A DNA stretch of 64,000 nt, taken from Syntrophales bacterium (GTDB taxonomy: Bacteria; Desulfobacterota; Syntrophia; Syntrophales; UBA4778). Numbering within the stretch: the first letter of the stretch is position 1; each line of letters begins with the position of its first letter. A program made the position numbers and the translations under genes. A model generated the notes under the pieces. That model did no database searches. It saw only the letters and a list, made by a program, of their open reading frames with translations, and was not told where the DNA came from. Below are positions 56,851 to 64,000 of the stretch, piece by piece. Location of the stretch: positions 1 to 64,000 of the forward strand of contig JAQTPK010000005.1 in the NCBI GenBank assembly GCA_028712885.1. Direction: 5' to 3'.

Positions 56851-58467
56851 GTGAAAGGGATGCCGATGTTTAAAGGTCTCGGAATAAGGACCCTGATTAC
56901 GGTCATTGTCGTGGGGGTCGCGGCCGTTTTCTTTCTTCCGACCGTTATCCCCGAAATTCCTTCCGGGCTCCAATCATTCCTGCCGAAAGAAAAGATTCAC
57001 CTCGGGCTCGATCTCCAGGGGGGAATGCATCTTACCCTGGAAGTGGATACCGCCAAGGCGGTGGAGAGCGAGATCGAGAGGATAACCAATGAGCTTCGGG
57101 ATACGTTAATGGACAAGCGGGTCCGCTTCCGCGGACTCGAAAAGGCGCAGGGGGACTCGATTTCCCTGGAACTGCCGGGCAAGGAGGCGAGCGATGCGCT
57201 GACGCGAGTCCTACGGGACAGCTATCCTGACCTGGAGATAAAGTCTTCGAGCTTCGTGGAAGGAAGGGAGCGCATCCTGCTGAAGCTGAAGGAGGCCAGG
57301 GCGGAGCAGATCCGCAAAGCGGCGGTAGATCAGAGCCTCGAAACCATCCGGAACCGCATCGACCAGTTCGGCGTAACCGAGCCGGAGATAGTGCCGCAGG
57401 CGGACAACCGCATTATGATCCAGCTGCCCGGGATAAAAGATCCCCGGCGCGCAGTAAACCTGATCGGCAAAACGGCTCTCCTTGAATTCAAGCTTGTCGA
57501 CGAAGAGGGGAATGTCGAGGAAGCGCTGCGCGGCAATATCCCTCCCGGGGACATCATTCTGTACGGCTCCGTGGACGAGAAGGGAACGGGCAGGAGGGCC
57601 CGTGTTCCATACCTGCTCAAGGGGAGAACGCTTCTGACGGGGTCGTCCATCGAAAAGGCGGAAGTGAAGATCAGCGACCGTTTCGGTGAGCCTTATGTCG
57701 CGATCAAGTTCAATTCGCAGGGGGCGAGGGATTTCGACCGGATCACGGCGGAAAACGTGAAAAGAAGGCTGGCCATTGTTCTTGACGATTCCGTATATTC
57801 GGCGCCGGTGATCCAGGAGAGGATTTCGGGAGGGGAAGCGCAGATCACCGGGCGCTTCACGACGGAGGAAGCTGCCGATTTGGCCATAGTCCTCCGGGCG
57901 GGCGCCCTTCCTGCTCCGGTCAAAATCCTGGAACAGATTACCGTCGGTCCCTCGCTGGGACAGGATTCCATCGACCAGGGGATCCTTTCAACGATCCTGG
58001 GCGGGCTGCTTGTGGTTATCTTCATGATCTGGTATTACCGTTTGTCCGGCGCCGTCGCCAATCTGGCGCTCGTGCTGAACCTCGTGATCATTCTCGGCGT
58101 TCTTGCCATGTTCAGGGCGACGCTGACGCTGCCCGGCATAGCGGGGATGGTCCTCACGATCGGTATGGCGGTGGACGCAAACGTGCTCATTTTCGAGCGG
58201 ACGCGGGAGGAACTGCGCACGGGGAAAACCCCCCGGGCGGCGATAGAGGCGGGGTACACGAAAGCCTTTCTGGCGATTTTCGATTCCAATGTGACGACTC
58301 TGATCGCCGCCGCCTTTCTTTTCCAGTTCGGCACCGGGCCTATCAAGGGGTTTGCGGTCACGCTCTTCATCGGCCTGATTGCGAGCATGTTCACCGCAAT
58401 TTTCGTGACGCGAATCATCTTCGACTATTTCCTCTGGAAGAAGAAAATCAAGACCCTCAGCATCTGA
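56851..58467 (+). CDS. secD: Protein translocase subunit SecD
   Basis: LGLDLQGGMHLTLEVD; GMAVDANVLIFERTREELR. Confidence 0.97.
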   Translation: MKGMPMFKGLGIRTLITVIVVGVAAVFFLPTVIPEIPSGLQSFLPKEKIHLGLDLQGGMHLTLEVDTAKAVESEIERITNELRDTLMDKRVRFRGLEKAQGDSISLELPGKEASDALTRVLRDSYPDLEIKSSSFVEGRERILLKLKEARAEQIRKAAVDQSLETIRNRIDQFGVTEPEIVPQADNRIMIQLPGIKDPRRAVNLIGKTALLEFKLVDEEGNVEEALRGNIPPGDIILYGSVDEKGTGRRARVPYLLKGRTLLTGSSIEKAEVKISDRFGEPYVAIKFNSQGARDFDRITAENVKRRLAIVLDDSVYSAPVIQERISGGEAQITGRFTTEEAADLAIVLRAGALPAPVKILEQITVGPSLGQDSIDQGILSTILGGLLVVIFMIWYYRLSGAVANLALVLNLVIILGVLAMFRATLTLPGIAGMVLTIGMAVDANVLIFERTREELRTGKTPRAAIEAGYTKAFLAIFDSNVTTLIAAAFLFQFGTGPIKGFAVTLFIGLIASMFTAIFVTRIIFDYFLWKKKIKTLSI

Positions 58468-58500
58468 ACGGGTCGGCAAAAGACGCGGAGAAGAAAATAA

Positions 58501-59418
58501 ATGCAGATACTGAAGAGAGAGACCCAGATCGATTTTGCGGCCAAGATGAAGTTTGCCGCAATTCTGTCTCTGGCAGTGATTATTACGGGGATTATTTCGC
58601 TGATTTACCATGGCGGTCCGCGTCTCGGAATAGAATTTTCCGGCGGAACCGTGGCCCAGATCCGTTTCCAGGAGGCGGCCGCAACGGACCAGGTGAGAAG
58701 CGCGCTGGACAAGGGGGGATTCGAAAACAGCGACGTCCAGCAGATAGGCGCGACGACGAGCAATGAATTCCTGGTCCGGATCGATGTCGCGCCTTCGGAC
58801 CTGCGTGGCATGCAGGACAGGATCGAGGGAGCAATGGAAGCGGCGTTCGGCGCGGGGAAATACGAAATCCGGAGAATGGAAGCGATCGGTCCGAAAGTGG
58901 GCCGGGATATGACCCGGAAGGGCATATGGGCTCTGACGCTTTCCCTGATCGCCATCCTCGTGTATGTCTCGATCCGGTTCGAATTCAGCTACGCCCTGGG
59001 CGGAATCGTCGCCCTTTTTCATGACGTGCTGATCACGGTCGGGGTCTTCTCCCTTCTCGGCAAGGAATTCACTCTCCAGATCGTCGCCGCTCTCCTGACG
59101 ATCATCGGTTATTCCATCAATGATACGATCGTCATCTTCGACCGGGTAAGGGAAAATCTCAAGAAGGGGTCAAAGCGGAATCTGCGGGACATCATAAACC
59201 TGAGCGTCAACCAGACACTCAGCCGCACTATCCTCACCTCTCTGACCGTATTTTTCGTGCTTTTGGCCCTTTACGCGCTCGGGGGTCCCGTCATCCATGA
59301 TTTTGCCTTCGCGCTGCTGATCGGCACGGTTGCGGGCGTGTATTCGACGGTCTTCATTGCGAGCCCCCTCGTGCTCGCATGGGAATCCCTGGTCTCCCGC
59401 AGAAGGAGGCGGAAATAG
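58501..59418 (+). CDS. secF: Protein translocase subunit SecF
   Basis: GIEFSGGTVAQIRF; IGYSINDTIVIFDRVRENLKK. Confidence 0.97.
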   Translation: MQILKRETQIDFAAKMKFAAILSLAVIITGIISLIYHGGPRLGIEFSGGTVAQIRFQEAAATDQVRSALDKGGFENSDVQQIGATTSNEFLVRIDVAPSDLRGMQDRIEGAMEAAFGAGKYEIRRMEAIGPKVGRDMTRKGIWALTLSLIAILVYVSIRFEFSYALGGIVALFHDVLITVGVFSLLGKEFTLQIVAALLTIIGYSINDTIVIFDRVRENLKKGSKRNLRDIINLSVNQTLSRTILTSLTVFFVLLALYALGGPVIHDFAFALLIGTVAGVYSTVFIASPLVLAWESLVSRRRRRK

Positions 59419-59419
59419 A

Positions 59420-59932
59420 TTGTCTCCTCTTGAAGCCACGGGATTTACGGCTTTCATTCTCATTGTGCTGCTCGGGCTTTTTTCCACCCTGTTCGGATTT
59501 CCGGGAACGGTGCTCATTCTGGGCGCATCGATCGTCTTTGCCCTGGCAACCGGGTTTCAGGCGATCGGTCTGAAGATTATCTTCATCCTGATCCTCATCT
59601 CCGTAGCCGCTGAATCCCTGGAGTTCCTGATGGGAGTAACGGGTGCGGGGAGAATAGGTTCTTCCCGCGGCGGGACGACCGCTTCCCTGACCGGGGCTGT
59701 TATCGGGGCCGTCCTGCTGACGCCGTTCTTTTTCGGGCTGGGGACTCTGACGGGGGGGCTGCTCGGCGGGATATCCGGCCTGCTGATGGTGGAAATAAAT
59801 TCGCAGCTGAAACTCAAGCCCGCCGCGAGGGACAGCTACAAGACGCTCCTCGGAAGGGTTATGGGACTCTTCGCAAAAAGCTTTTTTGCCCTGATCATGG
59901 CCGTAATCGTGCTGACGGCCATATATTCCTGA
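59420..59932 (+). CDS. DUF456 membrane protein
   Basis: Glycine-rich TM segments FGFPGTVLILGASIVFALATGFQAIGLK typical of DUF456; TTG start. Confidence 0.75.
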   Translation: MSPLEATGFTAFILIVLLGLFSTLFGFPGTVLILGASIVFALATGFQAIGLKIIFILILISVAAESLEFLMGVTGAGRIGSSRGGTTASLTGAVIGAVLLTPFFFGLGTLTGGLLGGISGLLMVEINSQLKLKPAARDSYKTLLGRVMGLFAKSFFALIMAVIVLTAIYS

Positions 59933-59972
59933 AAGGGACTCTCCCTCTACAGGGAGCAACAGGTTTATTAAC

Positions 59973-60575
59973 ATGAAATCGAAAGTAAGAGAGTACGCAG
60001 AGGCGATCATCATCGCGATCCTGATCGCCCTGTTCATCAGGACATTTATCATTCAGGCATTCAAGATACCGTCGGGCTCCATGAAACCGACGCTTCAAAT
60101 CGGGGACCACATCCTGGTGAACAAATTCAGTTACGGCGTGAAAGTTCCCCTCATGCGCAAAACTCTCATTCCGGTGGGCGACCCCGAACGGGGAGATATC
60201 GTTGTCTTCATTTACCCCGTGGACCGCTCGAAGGATTTCATCAAGAGAGTCATAGCCGTGGCGGGCGATACCGTGGAACTGAGAAACAAGGAGATTTTCC
60301 TCAACGGAAAGCCGTTCAAGGACTCCCACGGAGTCTATGTTGATGAGCGGATCTATCCCGCATCCATGCAGCCCCGGGACAACTTCGGGCCCGTGCGCGT
60401 CCCCGAAGGATCCATTTTTGTCATGGGAGACAACCGGGACCAGAGCCTTGACAGCCGGTTCTGGGGGTTTGTGGATCTGAAAGACGTGATGGGCAAGGCA
60501 TTCATAATTTACTGGTCCTGGAACGGGGAAGATAATTCCGTGAGATGGGATCGCCTCGGCCACCTCCTTAACTGA
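59973..60575 (+). CDS. lepB: Signal peptidase I
   Basis: FKIPSGSMKPTLQIGDHILVNKFSYG; DFIKRVIAVAGD; GDNRDQSLDSRFWG. Confidence 0.96.
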   Translation: MKSKVREYAEAIIIAILIALFIRTFIIQAFKIPSGSMKPTLQIGDHILVNKFSYGVKVPLMRKTLIPVGDPERGDIVVFIYPVDRSKDFIKRVIAVAGDTVELRNKEIFLNGKPFKDSHGVYVDERIYPASMQPRDNFGPVRVPEGSIFVMGDNRDQSLDSRFWGFVDLKDVMGKAFIIYWSWNGEDNSVRWDRLGHLLN

Positions 60576-60597
60576 ACTAAGTTGCGGTTTGGATCAT

Positions 60598-60652
60598 TTG
60601 AATTTCGGTATTTGAATTTATTTGGGATTTGGTGCTTGGGATTTGGGATTTA
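60598..60652. repeat. GGGATTT-family heptad spacer (single arm)
   Basis: tttgaatttcggtatttgaatttatttGGGATTT GGTGCTT GGGATTT GGGATTT. Confidence 0.85.
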
Positions 60653-60653
60653 G

Positions 60654-60709
60654 CTTATATTATCCCCTTTAGAAAAGTATTTGACTTCAGCAAAAGGGGA
60701 TAATATAAG
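60654..60709. repeat. 17-bp perfect inverted repeat spanning the pyr promoter
   Basis: CTTATATTATCCCCTTT (60654-60670) / AAAGGGGATAATATAAG (60693-60709). Confidence 0.95.
60681..60709 (+). promoter_or_regulatory. Candidate sigma-70 promoter of pyrRBC
   Basis: TTGACT (60681-60686), 17-nt spacer, TATAAG (60704-60709). Confidence 0.6.
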
Positions 60710-60713
60710 TATA

Positions 60714-60756
60714 GCGACCCTTTAATTAAATCCGGAGAGATTGAAAGGGATGTCGC
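60714..60756 (+). promoter_or_regulatory. PyrR-binding-loop-like leader hairpin
   Basis: GCGACCCTTTAATTAAATCCGGAGAGATTGAAAGGGATGTCGC; stem GCGAC/GTCGC + CCTTT/AAAGG; loop TCCGGAGAG resembles PyrR target TCCNGAGAG. Confidence 0.65.
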
Positions 60757-60783
60757 CCATCAGAATCAGAGAATTGCCGTAAG

Positions 60784-60811
60784 AACCTTCCCGCGGGGAA
60801 GGTTTTTTTTT
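60784..60811 (+). terminator. pyr leader attenuator terminator
   Basis: AACCTTCCC-gcg-GGGAAGGTT followed by T-run, upstream of pyrR. Confidence 0.85.
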
Positions 60812-60828
60812 GCGTAAACAGGATCTGA

Positions 60829-61416
<588 letters not shown>

Positions 61417-61420
61417 AAAC

Positions 61421-62344
61421 ATGCGATGGACCAAAAAAGATTTATTGGGAATGAAGGACCTTTCAGCGGATGAGATCCGCCTGATCCTGGATACCGCGGA
61501 TTCCTTCATGGAAGTATCCACCCGCGAGATCAAGAAGGTTCCGACCCTGAGAGGCAAGACCGTCGTCAATCTATTTTTCGAGGCGAGCACGCGCACCCGC
61601 ACTTCGTTCGAGATAGCGGCGAAGCGGCTGAGCGCGGACGCGGTGAATATTTCCGCATCCGCCAGCAGCGTCGTCAAGGGAGAGACCCTGATCGATACGG
61701 CGAGAAATTTGGAGGCCATGAATCCCGATATCATCGTAATCCGCCACAGCGCGGCGGGATCTCCCCACATCCTGGCCCGATGCGTAAAACAGTCGATCAT
61801 CAACGCAGGCGACGGCGCGCACGAGCACCCGACCCAGGCCCTGCTCGACATGATGACAATCAGGCAGAAAAAAGGGAAAATCGCGGGACTGAAAATAGCC
61901 ATTATCGGGGACATAGCGCACAGCCGGGTGGCGCGGTCCAACATTCACGGCCTGAACGCAATGGGAGCGAAAGTCGCGGTAGGCGGACCCGCAACCATGA
62001 TGCCCAGGGAGATCGAGCGGCTCGGCGTAACCGTGCACCATAATATTGCGGACACAATCCGCGGCGCAGATATAATCATGATGCTCCGGGTTCAGATAGA
62101 GAGGAAGGCGATCTGCCTGTTTCCTTCGCTGCGGGAATACGCCAAGTTTTTCTGCCTGGACCGCGACAGGATCCGGAATGCGAAGGAAGACGTAATCATT
62201 ATGCATCCGGGGCCGATAAACCGGGGAGTGGAGATATCGCCGGAGGTAGCCGACGGGCCTTATTCGGTCATCCTGGACCAGGTCGCAAACGGCGTGGCGG
62301 TCAGAATGGCCCTCTTGTACCTGCTTGCGGGAGGTAGTTCATGA
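61421..62344 (+). CDS. pyrB: Aspartate carbamoyltransferase catalytic subunit
   Basis: [31 protein letters not shown]. Confidence 0.97.
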   Translation: MRWTKKDLLGMKDLSADEIRLILDTADSFMEVSTREIKKVPTLRGKTVVNLFFEASTRTRTSFEIAAKRLSADAVNISASASSVVKGETLIDTARNLEAMNPDIIVIRHSAAGSPHILARCVKQSIINAGDGAHEHPTQALLDMMTIRQKKGKIAGLKIAIIGDIAHSRVARSNIHGLNAMGAKVAVGGPATMMPREIERLGVTVHHNIADTIRGADIIMMLRVQIERKAICLFPSLREYAKFFCLDRDRIRNAKEDVIIMHPGPINRGVEISPEVADGPYSVILDQVANGVAVRMALLYLLAGGSS

Positions 62345-63615
62345 AGCTCTTGTTGAAAGGGGGAAGGATAATAGATCCTCTCCGGAAAATAGATAAAATC
62401 GCAGACCTTCTGGTGGACGGAGGCAAGGTGGTCCGGATCGAAACGAATATCGAGGATCCGGGCGCCGATATTTACGATGCCGGAGGAATGTGGATCGTCC
62501 CCGGCCTGATCGACATGCATACGCACCTGCGGGAACCCGGCTACGAGTACAAGGAATCGATCCGCACGGGCTGCGAAGCCGCCGTCGCGGGCGGTTTCAC
62601 GGCCGTCGCCTGCATGCCGAACACGAATCCCGTAAACGATACCCGCTCCGTGACGGAATACATAATCAGGCAGGCCGCCCTCGCCGGCATCGCCCGCGTG
62701 TACCCGGTGGCCGCCGCCACCCGCGGCTCGGAAGGTCGCGTCCTTTCGGAATTCGGGGACTTGAAAGAGGCGGGGGCCGTGGCGTTCTCGGATGACGGAA
62801 AGCCGGTTGTGGACAGCGCCGTCATGCGCTACGCGATGGAGTATGCAGCCTCTTTCGGGGCGCTCGTGATCTCGCATTGCGAGGACGCCACCCTTTCGGC
62901 GGATGGATTGATGAACGAAGGGCGGATATCCACCGAACTGGGATTGAAGGGCATTCCCTCAATTGCGGAGGATATTCCTGTCGCCAGGGACATAGCCATA
63001 GCCGAGTACACGGGGACTTCAGTCCATATCGCGCACGTGAGCACCGCCGGGGCCGTCCGGATCATCCGGGAAGCGAAAAAAAGGGGAGTGAGGGTGACCG
63101 CGGAGACAGCCCCGCACTATTTCAGCCTGTCTGACGAGGCGCTGCGCGAATTCGACACCAACCTCAAAATGAACCCTCCGCTGAGATCGACCGAAGACGT
63201 GGCGGCGATGAAAGAGGCGCTTCGCGACGGGACCATCGACGTGATCGCCACGGATCACGCCCCCCATTCATCTATAGAAAAGGATGTAGAATTCGAATAC
63301 GCGGCGAACGGTATCATCGGCCTGGAAACGTCGCTTGCCCTCAGCCTGAACCTGGTAAGGGAAGGCGTACTCAGTCCCGCCGACCTGGTCCGCAAGATGA
63401 GCTCAAATCCCGCGGCCGTTCTCGGCGTCCGGGGAGGGACTCTCGGGATCGGAGCCGAAGCGGACATTACGGTGATCGATCCCAACCGGCCCTGGACGGT
63501 GGATGTCCGTATCTTCCGGTCCAAGAGCCGCAACAGTCCCTTCAACGGCTGGAAGATGGAAGGGAAAGCGGTTCTCACGATAGTCGGCGGGGCTATCAAG
63601 TATAAAGAAGGGTAA
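62341..63615 (+). CDS. pyrC: Dihydroorotase
   Basis: [25 protein letters not shown]. Confidence 0.96.
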   Translation: MKLLLKGGRIIDPLRKIDKIADLLVDGGKVVRIETNIEDPGADIYDAGGMWIVPGLIDMHTHLREPGYEYKESIRTGCEAAVAGGFTAVACMPNTNPVNDTRSVTEYIIRQAALAGIARVYPVAAATRGSEGRVLSEFGDLKEAGAVAFSDDGKPVVDSAVMRYAMEYAASFGALVISHCEDATLSADGLMNEGRISTELGLKGIPSIAEDIPVARDIAIAEYTGTSVHIAHVSTAGAVRIIREAKKRGVRVTAETAPHYFSLSDEALREFDTNLKMNPPLRSTEDVAAMKEALRDGTIDVIATDHAPHSSIEKDVEFEYAANGIIGLETSLALSLNLVREGVLSPADLVRKMSSNPAAVLGVRGGTLGIGAEADITVIDPNRPWTVDVRIFRSKSRNSPFNGWKMEGKAVLTIVGGAIKYKEG

Positions 63616-63772
63616 TGGGTAATGGGTCCCGGGAATCAGGAGCGCAAGTCGGGTTGGAATACCGGAAAATAAAAAATGAAAAAACCTGAAGAGGTATAGA
63701 CAGACCGTTTGCCGGGATATAAAACCCGCTATGCATAGACCCATAACCTGTAACCCCATAACCTATTACCCA
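63610..63772. repeat. GGGTAAT-family inverted heptad spacer
   Basis: GGGTAATGGGTAATGGGT ... acccataacctgtaaccccataacctattaccc. Confidence 0.9.
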
Positions 63773-63788
63773 ATTGGCTCATATTAAA

Positions 63789-64000
63789 TTGTCCCGAACA
63801 CAATACAAAACGAGCGCGATCATGATCCGGTCATTGGATTACGGCGAGTCCGACCGGATCGTAACTTTTTTCACGGAAGAATTCGGAAAAGTAAAGGGGA
63901 TCGCGAAGGGGGCGAAAAGAAGCCGCCGCCGGTTCGTAAATGCGCTGGAGCCTTTCTCCCGCTCGGAGCTGCTTTTCTCAAGAAGGAGCAGCGAGGGGCT
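63789..64000 (+). CDS. recO: DNA repair protein RecO, N-terminal part, runs off window
   Basis: LSRTQYKTSAIMIRSLDYGESDRIVTFFTEEFGKVKGIAKGAKRSRRRF; TTG start likely. Confidence 0.88.
   Translation, partial: MSRTQYKTSAIMIRSLDYGESDRIVTFFTEEFGKVKGIAKGAKRSRRRFVNALEPFSRSELLFSRRSSEG

Overview
The window looks like a chromosomal segment of a GC-rich, anaerobic, probably deltaproteobacterial (Syntrophus-like) organism; the taxon is inferred from gene content only. Housekeeping blocks include queA-tgt-yajC-secD-secF, lepB, pyrR-pyrB-pyrC, the start of recO, a stand-alone EF-G, nadE and ychF. There is a glutaconate-type CoA-transferase pair and a minus-strand acyl-CoA cluster resembling isovalerate/leucine degradation: IVD-like dehydrogenase, biotinyl carrier, DRE-TIM lyase-like protein, enoyl-CoA hydratase and carboxyltransferase, with no biotin carboxylase gene. 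Signalling genes include a hybrid histidine kinase with an HDOD response regulator, a sigma-54 activator and a GGDEF/MinD-like pair. A lower-GC restriction-modification island (m5C methylase, Vsr, HNH nuclease) lies at about 30.5-33.0 kb. The most unusual signal is non-coding: about 20 intergenic spacers are filled with degenerate short-period tandem repeats (mostly 7-mers such as GGGCAAA, GGGTAAT, GGGATTT, GGCGTAA, GGGTATT and GAGTCCC; also 8- and 9-mers), usually as two inverted arms. They start at or overlap stop codons and are absent from the divergent promoter spacers. Other notable signals: a PyrR-type attenuator with a long palindrome over the pyr promoter, two copies of a REP-like element whose outer stems differ but still pair, and gene remnants (pgsB-like, SDR). 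No rRNA, CRISPR array or intact transposase was recognised. tRNAs were not systematically scanned.
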